A stretch of DNA of 64,000 nt from Allodiplogaster sudhausi (GCA_945643635.1 CALZFC010000171.1:101398-165397); one strand, 5' to 3'. Shown: positions 30,860 to 43,013, counted from the stretch's first letter. A program made the numbers and translations. The notes: generated from the sequence alone by a model not told the origin.

Positions 30860-31071
30860 AGGGAATCTGTTATCTGCAGCCATGTCAAAAATATACTATT
30901 TCTGTAGATATGAAAATAAAACTTGATCCTTGGCTAGACATGGCCAAAACGTCTTCCCTCCTACCGCCACAAATGCTCGACATCGGTTTTTCCTGATATG
31001 TCAAGAATATATTATTTCGGCAGATTTGAAAATAAAACTTGTTCCATGACTCGACATATATAAAAAGTTTT

Positions 31072-31144
31072 CGCTCCTGGGTGGGTTCGAACCACCGACC
31101 TTTCGGTTAACAGCCGAACGCGCTGCCGATTGCGCCACAAGAGC
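31072..31144 (-). tRNA. tRNA-Asn(GTT)
   Basis: Consensus copy, 5-T tail. Confidence 0.92.
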
Positions 31145-31356
31145 ACGTAATGTGTTATCTACAGCTGTGTCAAAAATATACTATTTCTGTAGATATGAAA
31201 ATAAAACTGGATCCTTGACTAGACATGGCCAAAACGTCTTCCCTCCTACCGCCACAAATGCTCGACATCGGTTTTTGCTGATATGTCAAGAATATATTAT
31301 TTCGGCAGATTTGAAAATAAAACTTGTTCCATGACTCGACATATATAAAAAGTTTT

Positions 31357-31429
31357 CGCTCCTGGGTGGGTTCGAACCACCGACCTTTCGGTTAACAGCC
31401 GAACGCGCTGCCGATTGCGCCACAAGAGC
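31357..31429 (-). tRNA. tRNA-Asn(GTT)
   Basis: Consensus copy, 5-T tail. Confidence 0.92.
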
Positions 31430-31640
31430 ACGTAATGTGTTATCTACAGCTATGTCAAAAATATACTATTTCTGTAGATATGAAAATAAAACTGATCCTT
31501 GACTAGAAATGGCCAAAACGTCTTCGCTCCTACCGCCACAAATGCTCGACATCGGTTTTTGCTCATATGTCAAGAATATATTATTTCGGCAGATTTGAAA
31601 ATAAAACTTGTTCCATGACTCTACATGGACAATAAGTTTT

Positions 31641-31713
31641 CGCTCCTGGGTGGGTTCGAACCACCGACCTTTCGGTTAACAGCCGAACGCGCTGCCGATT
31701 GCGCCACAAGAGC
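31641..31713 (-). tRNA. tRNA-Asn(GTT)
   Basis: Consensus copy; no T4. Confidence 0.9.
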
Positions 31714-31925
31714 ACGTAATGTGTTATCTACAGCTGTGTCAAAAATATACTATTTCTGTAGATATGAAAATAAGATATGATCCTTGACTAGAAATGGCCA
31801 AAACGTCTTCGCTCCTACCGCCACAAATGCTCGACATCGGTTTTTGCTCATATGTCAAGAATATATTATTTCGGCAGATTTGAAAATAAAACTTGTTCCA
31901 TGACTCGACATATATAAAAAGTTTT

Positions 31926-31990
31926 CGCTCCTGGGTGGGTTCGAACCACCGACCTTTCGGTTAACGCGCTGCCGATTGCGCCACAAGAGC
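31926..31990 (-). pseudogene. tRNA-Asn with 8-nt anticodon-arm deletion
   Basis: It is 65 nt long. The 5' anticodon-stem strand and the start of the loop are missing between two AAC triplets (+ strand), consistent with replication slippage. The anticodon arm cannot form. The A and B boxes remain, so an aberrant transcript is possible. 5-T tail. Confidence 0.85.
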
Positions 31991-32202
31991 ACGTAATGTG
32001 TTATCTACAGCTGTATCAAAAATATACTATTTCTGTAGATATGAAAATAAAACTGGATCCTTGACTAGACATGGCCAAAACGTCTTCGCTCCTACCGCCA
32101 CAAATGCTCGACATCGGTTTTTGCTGATATGTCAAAAATATATTATTTCGGCAGATTTGAAAACAAAACTTGATCCATGACTCGACATATATAAAATGAA
32201 TT

Positions 32203-32275
32203 CGCTCCTGGGTGGGTTCGAACCACCGACCTTTCGGTTAACAGCCGAACGCGCTGCCGATTGCGCCACAAGAGC
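32203..32275 (-). tRNA. tRNA-Asn(GTT)
   Basis: Consensus copy, 4-T tail. Confidence 0.92.
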
Positions 32276-32486
32276 ACGTAATGTGTTATCTACAGCTGTG
32301 TCAAAAATATACTATTTCTGTAGATATGAAAATAAAATTGATCCTTGACTAGAAATGGCCAAAACGTCTTCGCTCCTACCGCCACAAGTGCTCGACATCG
32401 GTTTTTGCTCATATGTCAAGAATATATTATTTCGGCAGATTTGAAAATAAAACTTGTTCCATGACTCTACATGGACAATAAGTTTT

Positions 32487-32559
32487 CGCTCCTGGGTGGG
32501 TTCGAACCACCGACCTTTCGGTTAACAGCCGAACGCGCTGCCGATTGCGCCACAAGAGC
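32487..32559 (-). tRNA. tRNA-Asn(GTT)
   Basis: Consensus copy; no T4. Confidence 0.9.
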
Positions 32560-32771
32560 ACGGAATGTGTTATCTACAGCCATGTCAAAAATATACTATT
32601 TCTGTAGATATGAAAATAAAACTTGATCCTTGGCTAGACATGGCCAAAACGTCTTCCCTCCTACCGCCACAAATGCTCGACATCGGTTTTTGCTGATATG
32701 TCAAAAATATATTATTTCGGCAGATTTGAAAACAAAACTTGATCCATGACTCGACATATATAAAATGAATT

Positions 32772-32844
32772 CGCTCCTGGGTGGGTTCGAACCACCGACC
32801 TTTCGGTTAACAGCCGAACGCGCTGCCGATTGCGCCACAAGAGC
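32772..32844 (-). tRNA. tRNA-Asn(GTT)
   Basis: Consensus copy, 4-T tail. Confidence 0.92.
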
Positions 32845-33049
32845 ACGTAATGTGTTATCTACAGCTATGTCAAAAATATACTATTTCTGTAGATATGAAA
32901 ATAAAACTTGATCCTTGGCTAGACATGGCCAAAACGTCTTCGCTCCACAAATGCTCGACATCGGTTTTTGCTGATATGTCAAAAATATATTATTTCGGCA
33001 GATTTGAAAATAAAACTTGATCCTTGACTCGACATATATAAAATGAATT

Positions 33050-33122
33050 CGCTCCTGGGTGGGTTCGAACCACCGACCTTTCGGTTAACAGCCGAACGCG
33101 CTGCCGATTGCGCCACAAGAGC
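33050..33122 (-). tRNA. tRNA-Asn(GTT)
   Basis: Consensus copy, 4-T tail. The ghost on its left-hand (3') side, near 32943-32953, has lost TACCGC. Confidence 0.92.
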
Positions 33123-33335
33123 ACGTAATGTGTTATCTACAGCTATGTCAAAAATATACTATTTCTGTAGATATGAAAATAAAACTTGATCCTTGACTAG
33201 ACATGGCCAAAACGTCTTTGCTCCTACCGCCACAAATGCTCGACATCGGTTTTTGCTGATATGTCAAGAATATATATATTTCGGCAGATTTGAAAACAAA
33301 ACTTGTTCCATGACTCTACATGGACAAAAAGTTTT

Positions 33336-33408
33336 CGCTCCTGGGTGGGTTCGAACCACCGACCTTTCGGTTAACAGCCGAACGCGCTGCCGATTGCGCC
33401 ACAAGAGC
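33336..33408 (-). tRNA. tRNA-Asn(GTT)
   Basis: Consensus copy, 5-T tail; (AT)n spacer. Confidence 0.92.
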
Positions 33409-33620
33409 ACGTAATGTGTTATCTACAGCTGTGTCAAAAATATACTATTTCTGTAGATATGAAAATAAAACTTGATCCTTGGCTAGACATGGCCAAAACG
33501 TCTTCCCTCCTACCGCCACAAATGCTCGACATCGGTTTTTGCTGATATGTCAAGAATATATTATTTCGGCAGATTTGAAAATAAAACTTGTTCCATGACT
33601 CTACATGGACAATAAGTTTT

Positions 33621-33693
33621 CGCTCCTGGGTGGGTTCGAACCACCGACCTTTCGGTTAACAGCCGAACGCGCTGCCGATTGCGCCACAAGAGC
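33621..33693 (-). tRNA. tRNA-Asn(GTT)
   Basis: Consensus copy; no T4. Confidence 0.9.
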
Positions 33694-33904
33694 ACGTAAT
33701 GTGTTATCTACAGCTGTGTCAAAAATATACTATTTCTGTAGATATGAAAATAAAATTGATCCTTGACTAGACATGGCCAAAACGTCTTCGCTCCTACCGC
33801 CACAAATGCTCGACATCGGTTTTTGCTCATATGTCAAGAATATATTATTTCGGCAGATTTGAAAATAAAACTTGTTCCATGACTCTACATGGACAAAAAG
33901 TTTT

Positions 33905-33977
33905 CGCTCCTGGGTGGGTTCGAACCACCGACCTTTCGGTTAACAGCCGAACGCGCTGCCGATTGCGCCACAAGAGC
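33905..33977 (-). tRNA. tRNA-Asn(GTT)
   Basis: Consensus copy, 5-T tail. Confidence 0.92.
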
Positions 33978-34188
33978 ACGTAATGTGTTATCTACAGCTG
34001 TGTCAAAAATATACTATTTCTGTAGATATGAAAATAAAATTGATCCTTGACTAGACATGGCCAAAACGTCTTCGCTCCTACCGCCACAAATGCTCGACAT
34101 CGGTTTTTGCTGATATGTCAAGAATATATTATTTCGGCAGATTTGAAAATAAAACTTGTTCCATGACTCGACATGGACAATAAGTTTT

Positions 34189-34261
34189 CGCTCCTGGGTG
34201 GGTTCGAACCACCGACCTTTCGGTTAACAGCCGAACGCGCTGCCGATTGCGCCACAAGAGC
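34189..34261 (-). tRNA. tRNA-Asn(GTT)
   Basis: Consensus copy; no T4. Confidence 0.9.
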
Positions 34262-34472
34262 ACGTAATGTGTTATCTACAGCTGTGTCAAAAATATACTA
34301 TTTCTGTAGATATGAAAATAAAATTGATCCTTGACTAGACATGGCCAAAACGTCTTCGCTCCTACCGCCACAAATGCTCGACATCGGTTTTTGCTGATAT
34401 GTCAAGAATATATTATTTCGGCAGATTTGAAAATAAAACTTGTTCCATGACTCTACATGGACAATAAGTTTT

Positions 34473-34545
34473 CGCTCCTGGGTGGGTTCGAACCACCGAC
34501 CTTTCGGTTAACAGCCGAACGCGCTGCCGATTGCGCCACAAGAGC
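34473..34545 (-). tRNA. tRNA-Asn(GTT)
   Basis: Consensus copy; no T4. Confidence 0.9.
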
Positions 34546-34755
34546 ACGTAATGTGTTATCTACAGCTGTGTCAAAAATATACTATTTCTGTAGATATGAA
34601 AATAAATTGATCCTTGACTAGACATGGCCAAAACGTCTTCGCTCCTACCGCCACAAATGCTCGACATCGGTTTTTGCTGATATGTCAAGAATATATTATT
34701 TCGGCAGATTTGAAAATAAAACTTGTTCCATGACTCGACATATATAAAAAGTTTT

Positions 34756-34828
34756 CGCTCCTGGGTGGGTTCGAACCACCGACCTTTCGGTTAACAGCCG
34801 AACGCGCTGCCGATTGCGCCACAAGAGC
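34756..34828 (-). tRNA. tRNA-Asn(GTT)
   Basis: Consensus copy, 5-T tail. Confidence 0.92.
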
Positions 34829-35039
34829 ACGTAATGTGTTATCTACAGCTGTGTCAAAAATATACTATTTCTGTAGATATGAAAATAAAACTTGATCCTT
34901 GACTAGACATGGCCAAAACGTCTTCGCTCCTACCGCCACAAATGCTCGACATCGGTTTTTGCTGATATGTCAAGAATATATTATTTCGGCAGATTTGAAA
35001 ATAAAACTTGTTCCATGACTCGACATATATAAAAGTTTT

Positions 35040-35112
35040 CGCTCCTGGGTGGGTTCGAACCACCGACCTTTCGGTTAACAGCCGAACGCGCTGCCGATTG
35101 CGCCACAAGAGC
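35040..35112 (-). tRNA. tRNA-Asn(GTT)
   Basis: Consensus copy, 4-T tail. Confidence 0.92.
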
Positions 35113-35324
35113 ACGTAATGTGTTATCTACAGCTATGTCAAAAATATACTATTTCTGTAGATATGAAAATAAAACTTGATCCTTGACTAGAAATGGCCAA
35201 AACGTCTTCGCTCCTACCGCCACAAGTGCTCGACATCGGTTTTTGCTCATATGTCAAGAATATATTATTTCGGCAGATTTGAAAATAAAACTTGTTCCAT
35301 GACTCTACATGGACAATAAGTTTT

Positions 35325-35397
35325 CGCTCCTGGGTGGGTTCGAACCACCGACCTTTCGGTTAACAGCCGAACGCGCTGCCGATTGCGCCACAAGAGC
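35325..35397 (-). tRNA. tRNA-Asn(GTT)
   Basis: Consensus copy; no T4. Confidence 0.9.
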
Positions 35398-35608
35398 ACG
35401 TAATGTGTTATCTACAGCTGTGTCAAAAATATACTATTTCTGTAGATATGAAAATAAAATTGATCCTTGACTAGACATGGCCAAAACGTCTTCGCTCCTA
35501 CCGCCACAAATGCTCGACATCGGTTTTTGCTGATATGTCAAGAATATATTATTTCGGCAGATTTGAAAATAAAACTTGTTCCATGACTCGACATATATAA
35601 AAAGTTTT

Positions 35609-35681
35609 CGCTCCTGGGTGGGTTCGAACCACCGACCTTTCGGTTAACAGCCGAACGCGCTGCCGATTGCGCCACAAGAGC
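35609..35681 (-). tRNA. tRNA-Asn(GTT)
   Basis: Consensus copy, 5-T tail. Confidence 0.92.
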
Positions 35682-35893
35682 ACGTAATGTGTTATCTACA
35701 GCTGTGTCAAAAATATACTATTTCTGTAGATATGAAAATAAAACTGGATCCTTGACTAGACATGGCCAAAACGTCTTCGCTCCTACCGCCACAAATGCTC
35801 GACATCGGTTTTTGCTGATATGTCAAAAATATATTATTTCGGCAGATTTGAAAACAAAACTTGTTCCTTGACTCGACATATATAAAATGAATT

Positions 35894-35966
35894 CGCTCCT
35901 GGGTGGGTTCGAACCACCGACCTTTCGGTTAACAGCCGAACGCGCTGCCGATTGCGCCACAAGAGC
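35894..35966 (-). tRNA. tRNA-Asn(GTT)
   Basis: Consensus copy, 4-T tail. Confidence 0.92.
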
Positions 35967-36178
35967 ACGTAATGTGTTATCTACAGCTATGTCAAAAATA
36001 TACTATTTCTGTAGATATGAAAATAAAACTTGATCCTTGGCTAGACATGGCCAAAACGTCTTCCCTCCTACCGCCACAAATGCTCGACATCGGTTTTTGC
36101 TGATATGTCAAGAATATATTATTTCGGCAGATTTGAAAATAAAACTTGTTCCATGACTCTACATGGACAATAAGTTTT

Positions 36179-36251
36179 CGCTCCTGGGTGGGTTCGAACC
36201 ACCGACCTTTCGGTTAACAGCCGAACGCGCTGCCGATTGCGCCACAAGAGC
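36179..36251 (-). tRNA. tRNA-Asn(GTT)
   Basis: Consensus copy; no T4. Confidence 0.9.
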
Positions 36252-36461
36252 ACGTAATGTGTTATCTACAGCTGTGTCAAAAATATACTATTTCTGTAGA
36301 TATGAAAATAAAATTGATCCTTGACTAGACATGGCCAAAACGTCTTCGCTCCTACCGCCACAAATGCTCGACATCGGTTTTTGCTCATATGTCAAGAATA
36401 TATTATTTCGGCAGATTTGAAAATAAAACTTGTTCCATGACTCTACATGGACAAAAGTTTT

Positions 36462-36534
36462 CGCTCCTGGGTGGGTTCGAACCACCGACCTTTCGGTTAA
36501 CAGCCGAACGCGCTGCCGATTGCGCCACAAGAGC
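36462..36534 (-). tRNA. tRNA-Asn(GTT)
   Basis: Consensus copy, 4-T tail. Confidence 0.92.
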
Positions 36535-36746
36535 ACGTAATGTGTTATCTACAGCTATGTCAAAAATATACTATTTCTGTAGATATGAAAATAAAACTTG
36601 ATCCTTGGCTAGACATGGCCAAAACGTCTTCCCTCCTACCGCCACAAATGCTCGACATCGGTTTTTGCTGATATGTCAAGAATATATTATTTCGGCAGAT
36701 TTGAAAATAAAACTTGTTCCATGACTCTACATGGACAATAAGTTTT

Positions 36747-36819
36747 CGCTCCTGGGTGGGTTCGAACCACCGACCTTTCGGTTAACAGCCGAACGCGCTG
36801 CCGATTGCGCCACAAGAGC
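36747..36819 (-). tRNA. tRNA-Asn(GTT)
   Basis: Consensus copy; no T4. Confidence 0.9.
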
Positions 36820-37031
36820 ACGTAATGTGTTATCTACAGCTGTGTCAAAAATATACTATTTCTGTAGATATGAAAATAAGATATGATCCTTGACTAGAAA
36901 TGGCCAAAACGTCTTCGCTCCTGCCGCCACAAATGCTCGACATCGGTTTTTGCTCATATGTCAAGAATATATTATTTCGGCAGATTTGAAAATAAAACTT
37001 GTTCCATGACTCTACATGGACAATAAGTTTT

Positions 37032-37104
37032 CGCTCCTGGGTGGGTTCGAACCACCGACCTTTCGGTTAACAGCCGAACGCGCTGCCGATTGCGCCACAA
37101 GAGC
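37032..37104 (-). tRNA. tRNA-Asn(GTT)
   Basis: Consensus copy; no T4. Confidence 0.9.
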
Positions 37105-37316
37105 ACGTAATGTGTTATCTACAGCTATGTCAAAAATATACTATTTCTGTAGATATGAAAATAAAACTTGATCCTTGGCTAGACATGGCCAAAACGTCTT
37201 CCCTCCTACCGCCACAAATGCTCGACATCGGTTTTTGCTGATATGTCAAGAATATATTATTTCGGCAGATTTGAAAACAAAACTTGATCCTTGACTCTAC
37301 ATATATAAAATGAATT

Positions 37317-37389
37317 CGCTCCTGGGTGGGTTCGAACCACCGACCTTTCGGTTAACAGCCGAACGCGCTGCCGATTGCGCCACAAGAGC
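37317..37389 (-). tRNA. tRNA-Asn(GTT)
   Basis: Consensus copy, 4-T tail. Confidence 0.92.
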
Positions 37390-37600
37390 ACGTAATGTGT
37401 TATCTACAGCTATGTCAAAAATATACTATTTCTGTAGATATGAAAATAAAACTTGATCCTTGACTAGACATGGCCAAAACGTCTTCGCCCTACCGCCACA
37501 AATGCTCGACATCGGTTTTTGCTGATATGTCAAAAATATATTATTTCGGCAGATTTGAAAATAAAACTTGATCCATGACTCGACATATATAAAATGTTTT

Positions 37601-37673
37601 CGCTCCTGGGTGGGTTCGAACCACCGACCTTTCGGTTAACAGCCGAACGCGCTGCCGATTGCGCCACAAGAGC
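37601..37673 (-). tRNA. tRNA-Asn(GTT)
   Basis: Consensus copy, 4-T tail (AAAACATTTTATA). Confidence 0.92.
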
Positions 37674-37884
37674 ACGTAATGTGTTATCTACAGCTATGTC
37701 AAAAATATACTATTTCTGTAGATATGAAAATAAAACTTGATCCTTGACTAGACATGGCCAAAACGTCTTCGCTCCTACCGCCACAAATGCTCGACATCGG
37801 TTTTGCTGCTATGTCAAAAATATATTATTTCGGCAGATTTGAAAACAAAACTTGTTCCATGACTCTACATGGACAAAAAGTTTT

Positions 37885-37957
37885 CGCTCCTGGGTGGGTT
37901 CGAACCACCGACCTTTCGGTTAACAGCCGAACGCGCTGCCGATTGCGCCACAAGAGC
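37885..37957 (-). tRNA. tRNA-Asn(GTT)
   Basis: Consensus copy, 5-T tail. Confidence 0.92.
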
Positions 37958-38169
37958 ACGTAATGTGTTATCTACAGCTATGTCAAAAATATACTATTTC
38001 TGTAGATATGAAAATAAAACTTGATCCTTGGCTAGACATGGCCAAAACGTCTTCGCTCCTACCGCCACAAATGCTCGACATCGGTTTTTGCTGATATGTC
38101 AAGAATATATTATTTCGGCAGATTTGAAAATAAAACTTGTTCCATGACTCTACATGGACAAAAAGTTTT

Positions 38170-38242
38170 CGCTCCTGGGTGGGTTCGAACCACCGACCTT
38201 TCGGTTAACAGCCGAACGCGCTGCCGATTGCGCCACAAGAGC
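38170..38242 (-). tRNA. tRNA-Asn(GTT)
   Basis: Consensus copy, 5-T tail. Confidence 0.92.
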
Positions 38243-38454
38243 ACGTAATGTGTTATCTACAGCTATGTCAAAAATATACTATTTCTGTAGATATGAAAAT
38301 AAAACTTGATCCTTGGCTAGACATGGCCAAAACGTCTTCGCTCCTACCGCCACAAATGCTCGACATCGGTTTTTGCTGATATGTCAAGAATATATTATTT
38401 CGGCAGATTTGAAAATAAAACTTGTTCCATGACTCGACATATATAAAAAGTTTT

Positions 38455-38527
38455 CGCTCCTGGGTGGGTTCGAACCACCGACCTTTCGGTTAACAGCCGA
38501 ACGCGCTGCCGATTGCGCCACAAGAGC
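38455..38527 (-). tRNA. tRNA-Asn(GTT)
   Basis: Consensus copy, 5-T tail. Confidence 0.92.
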
Positions 38528-38739
38528 ACGTAATGTGTTATCTACAGCTGTGTCAAAAATATACTATTTCTGTAGATATGAAAATAAAACTTGATCCTTG
38601 ACTAGACATGGCCAAAACGTCTTCGCTCCTACCGCCACAAATGCTCGACATCGGTTTTTGCTGATATGTCAAGAATATATTATTTCGGCAGATTTGAAAA
38701 TAAAACTTGTTCCATGACTCGACATATATAAAAAGTTTT

Positions 38740-38812
38740 CGCTCCTGGGTGGGTTCGAACCACCGACCTTTCGGTTAACAGCCGAACGCGCTGCCGATTG
38801 CGCCACAAGAGC
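38740..38812 (-). tRNA. tRNA-Asn(GTT)
   Basis: Consensus copy, 5-T tail. Confidence 0.92.
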
Positions 38813-39024
38813 ACGTAATGTGTTATCTACAGCTGTGTCAAAAATATACTATTTCTGTAGATATGAAAATAAAACTTGATCCTTGACTAGACATGGCCAA
38901 AACGTCTTCGCTCCTACCGCCACAAATGCTCGACATCGGTTTTTGCTGATATGTCAAGAATATATTATTTCGGCAGATTTGAAAATAAAACTTGTTCCAT
39001 GACTCGACATATATAAAATGTTTT

Positions 39025-39097
39025 CGCTCCTGGGTGGGTTCGAACCACCGACCTTTCGGTTAACAGCCGAACGCGCTGCCGATTGCGCCACAAGAGC
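39025..39097 (-). tRNA. tRNA-Asn(GTT)
   Basis: Consensus copy, 4-T tail. Confidence 0.92.
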
Positions 39098-39309
39098 ACG
39101 TAATGTGTTATCTACAGCTATGTCAAAAATATACTATTTCTGTAGATATGAAAATAAAACTTGATCCTTGACTAGACATGGCCAAAACGTCTTCGCTCCT
39201 ACCGCCACAAATGCTCGACATCGGTTTTTGCTGATATGTCAAGAATATATTATTTCGGCAGATTTGAAAACAAAACTTGTTCCATGACTCTACATGGACA
39301 AAAAGTTTT

Positions 39310-39382
39310 CGCTCCTGGGTGGGTTCGAACCACCGACCTTTCGGTTAACAGCCGAACGCGCTGCCGATTGCGCCACAAGAGC
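39310..39382 (-). tRNA. tRNA-Asn(GTT)
   Basis: Consensus copy, 5-T tail. Confidence 0.92.
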
Positions 39383-39593
39383 ACGTAATGTGTTATCTAC
39401 AGCTATGTCAAAAATATACTATTTCTGTAGATATGAAAATAAAACTTGATCCTTGGCTAGACATGGCCAAAACGTCTTCCCTCCTACCGCCACAAATGCT
39501 CGACATCGGTTTTTGCTGATATGTCAAGAATATATTATTTCGGCAGATTTGAAAATAAAACTTGTTCCATGACTCTACATGGACAAAAGTTTT

Positions 39594-39666
39594 CGCTCCT
39601 GGGTGGGTTCGAACCACCGACCTTTCGGTTAACAGCCGAACGCGCTGCCGATTGCGCCACAAGAGC
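39594..39666 (-). tRNA. tRNA-Asn(GTT)
   Basis: Consensus copy, 4-T tail. Confidence 0.92.
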
Positions 39667-39878
39667 ACGTAATGTGTTATCTACAGCTGTGTCAAAAATA
39701 TACTATTTCTGTAGATATGAAAATAAAACTTGATCCTTGACTAGACATGGCCAAAACGTCTTCGCTCCTACCGCCACAAATGCTCGACATCGGTTTTTGC
39801 TGATATGTCAAGAATATATTATTTCGGCAGATTTGAAAATAAAACTTGTTCCATGACTCTACATGGACAATAAGTTTT

Positions 39879-39951
39879 CGCTCCTGGGTGGGTTCGAACC
39901 ACCGACCTTTCGGTTAACAGCCGAACGCGCTGCCGATTGCGCCACAAGAGC
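39879..39951 (-). tRNA. tRNA-Asn(GTT)
   Basis: Consensus copy; no T4. Confidence 0.9.
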
Positions 39952-40163
39952 ACGTAATGTGTTATCTACAGCTATGTCAAAAATATACTATTTCTGTAGA
40001 TATGAAAATAAAACTTGATCCTTGGCTAGACATGGCCAAAACGTCTTCCCTCCTACCGCCACAAATGCTCGACATCGGTTTTTGCTGATATGTCAAAAAT
40101 ATATTATTTCGGCAGATTTGAAAATAAAACTTGTTCCTTGACTCGACATATATAAAATGTTTT

Positions 40164-40236
40164 CGCTCCTGGGTGGGTTCGAACCACCGACCTTTCGGTT
40201 AACAGCCGAACGCGCTGCCGATTGCGCCACAAGAGC
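40164..40236 (-). tRNA. tRNA-Asn(GTT)
   Basis: Consensus copy, 4-T tail. Confidence 0.92.
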
Positions 40237-40448
40237 ACGTAATGTGTTATCTACAGCTATGTCAAAAATATACTATTTCTGTAGATATGAAAATAAAACT
40301 TGATCCTTGGCTAGACATGGCCAAAACGTCTTCGCTCCTACCGCCACAAATGCTCGACATCGGTTTTTGCTGATATGTCAAGAATATATTATTTCGGCAG
40401 ATTTGAAAATAAAACTTGTTCCATGACTCGACATATATAAAATGTTTT

Positions 40449-40521
40449 CGCTCCTGGGTGGGTTCGAACCACCGACCTTTCGGTTAACAGCCGAACGCGC
40501 TGCCGATTGCGCCACAAGAGC
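40449..40521 (-). tRNA. tRNA-Asn(GTT)
   Basis: Consensus copy, 4-T tail. Confidence 0.92.
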
Positions 40522-40735
40522 ACGTAATGTGTTATCTACAGCTATGTCAAAAATATACTATTTCTGTAGATATGAAAATAAAACTTGATCCTTGACTAGA
40601 CATGGCCAAAACGTCTTCGCTCCTACCGCCACAAATGCTCAACATCGGTTTTTGCTGCTATGTCAAAAATATATATATTTTCGGCAGATTTGAAAACAAA
40701 ACTTGTTCCATGACTCTACATGGACAAAAAGTTTT

Positions 40736-40808
40736 CGCTCCTGGGTGGGTTCGAACCACCGACCTTTCGGTTAACAGCCGAACGCGCTGCCGATTGCGCC
40801 ACAAGAGC
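40736..40808 (-). tRNA. tRNA-Asn(GTT)
   Basis: Consensus copy, 5-T tail; (AT)n spacer. Confidence 0.92.
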
Positions 40809-41020
40809 ACGTAATGTGTTATCTACAGCTATGTCAAAAATATACTATTTCTGTAGATATGAAAATAAAACTTGATCCTTGGCTAGACATGGCCAAAACG
40901 TCTTCGCTCCTACCGCCACAAATGCTCGACATCGGTTTTTGCTGATATGTCAAGAATATATTATTTCGGCAGATTTGAAAATAAAACTTGTTCCATGACT
41001 CTACATGGACAAAAAGTTTT

Positions 41021-41093
41021 CGCTCCTGGGTGGGTTCGAACCACCGACCTTTCGGTTAACAGCCGAACGCGCTGCCGATTGCGCCACAAGAGC
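41021..41093 (-). tRNA. tRNA-Asn(GTT)
   Basis: Consensus copy, 5-T tail. Confidence 0.92.
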
Positions 41094-41305
41094 ACGTAAT
41101 GTGTTATCTACAGCTGTGTCAAAAATATACTATTTCTGTAGATATGAAAATAAAACTTGATCCTTGACTAGACATGGCCAAAACGTCTTCGCTCCTACCG
41201 CCACAAATGCTCGACATCGGTTTTTGCTGCTATGTCAAAAATATATTATTTCGGCAGATTTGAAAACAAAACTTGTTCCATGACTCTACATGGACAAAAA
41301 GTTTT

Positions 41306-41378
41306 CGCTCCTGGGTGGGTTCGAACCACCGACCTTTCGGTTAACAGCCGAACGCGCTGCCGATTGCGCCACAAGAGC
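41306..41378 (-). tRNA. tRNA-Asn(GTT)
   Basis: Consensus copy, 5-T tail. Confidence 0.92.
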
Positions 41379-41590
41379 ACGTAATGTGTTATCTACAGCT
41401 ATGTCAAAAATATACTATTTCTGTAGATATGAAAATAAAACTTGATCCTTGGCTAGACATGGCCAAAACGTCTTCGCTCCTACCGCCACAAATGCTCGAC
41501 ATCGGTTTTTGCTGATATGTCAAGAATATATTATTTCGGCAGATTTGAAAATAAAACTTGTTCCATGACTCTACATGGACAATAAGTTTT

Positions 41591-41663
41591 CGCTCCTGGG
41601 TGGGTTCGAACCACCGACCTTTCGGTTAACAGCCGAACGCGCTGCCGATTGCGCCACAAGAGC
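41591..41663 (-). tRNA. tRNA-Asn(GTT)
   Basis: Consensus copy; no T4. Confidence 0.9.
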
Positions 41664-41875
41664 ACGTAATGTGTTATCTACAGCTGTGTCAAAAATATAC
41701 TATTTCTGTAGATATGAAAATAAAACTTGATCCTTGGCTAGACATGGCCAAAACGTCTTCCCTCCTACCGCCACAAATGCTCGACATCGGTTTTTGCTGA
41801 TATGTCAAGAATATATTATTTCGGCAGATTTGAAAATAAAACTTGTTCCATGACTCTACATGGACAATAAGTTTT

Positions 41876-41948
41876 CGCTCCTGGGTGGGTTCGAACCACC
41901 GACCTTTCGGTTAACAGCCGAACGCGCTGCCGATTGCGCCACAAGAGC
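41876..41948 (-). tRNA. tRNA-Asn(GTT)
   Basis: Consensus copy; no T4. Confidence 0.9.
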
Positions 41949-42160
41949 ACGTAATGTGTTATCTACAGCTGTGTCAAAAATATACTATTTCTGTAGATAT
42001 GAAAATAAAACTTGATCCTTGACTAGACATGGCCAAAACGTCTTCGCTCCTACCGCCACAAATGCTCGACATCGGTTTTTGCTGATATGTCAAGAATATA
42101 TTATTTCGGCAGATTTGAAAATAAAACTTGTTCCATGACTCTACATGGACAAAAAGTTTT

Positions 42161-42233
42161 CGCTCCTGGGTGGGTTCGAACCACCGACCTTTCGGTTAAC
42201 AGCCGAACGCGCTGCCGATTGCGCCACAAGAGC
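42161..42233 (-). tRNA. tRNA-Asn(GTT)
   Basis: Consensus copy, 5-T tail. Confidence 0.92.
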
Positions 42234-42444
42234 ACGTAATGTGTTATCTACAGCTGTGTCAAAAATATACTATTTCTGTAGATATGAAAATAAAACTGAT
42301 CCTTGACTAGACATGGCCAAAACGTCTTCGCTCCTACCGCCACAAATGCTCGACATCGGTTTTTGCTGATATGTCAAGAATATATTATTTCGGCAGATTT
42401 GAAAATAAAACTTGTTCCATGACTCGACATGGACAATAAGTTTT

Positions 42445-42517
42445 CGCTCCTGGGTGGGTTCGAACCACCGACCTTTCGGTTAACAGCCGAACGCGCTGCC
42501 GATTGCGCCACAAGAGC
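42445..42517 (-). tRNA. tRNA-Asn(GTT)
   Basis: Consensus copy; no T4. Confidence 0.9.
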
Positions 42518-42728
42518 ACGTAATGTGTTATCTACAGCTGTGTCAAAAATATACTATTTCTGTAGATATGAAAATAAGATTGATCCTTGACTAGACATGG
42601 CCAAAACGTCTTCGCTCCTACCGCCACAAATGCTCGACATCGGTTTTTGCTGATATGTCAAGAATATATTATTTCGGCAGATTTGAAAATAAAACTTGTT
42701 CCATGACTCTACATGGACAATAAGTTTT

Positions 42729-42801
42729 CGCTCCTGGGTGGGTTCGAACCACCGACCTTTCGGTTAACAGCCGAACGCGCTGCCGATTGCGCCACAAGAG
42801 C
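42729..42801 (-). tRNA. tRNA-Asn(GTT)
   Basis: Consensus copy; no T4. Confidence 0.9.
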
Positions 42802-43013
42802 ACGTAATGTGTTATCTACAGCTATGTCAAAAATATACTATTTCTGTAGATATGAAAATAAAACTTGATCCTTGGCTAGACATGGCCAAAACGTCTTCCC
42901 TCCTACCGCCACAAATGCTCGACATCGGTTTTTGCTGATATGTCAAGAATATATTATTTCGGCAGATTTGAAAATAAAACTTGTTCCATGACTCGACATA
43001 TATAAAAAGTTTT

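Larger units (their letters stand above)
30505..32559 (-). repeat. 2-kb block, copy 1 of 3
   Basis: In increasing coordinates the tail classes run CGACATGGACAATAAG, CTACATGGACAATAAG, TATATAAAAAG twice, CTACATGGACAATAAG, TATATAAAAAG, AAAATGAATTCG, CTACATGGACAATAAG. The same order recurs at 34189 and, with AAAATGAATACG, at 42445. Confidence 0.7.
34189..36251 (-). repeat. 2-kb block, copy 2 of 3
   Basis: It has the same ordered tail classes as 30505-32559. The second TATATA-type tail (35040) has lost one T. Confidence 0.65.
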
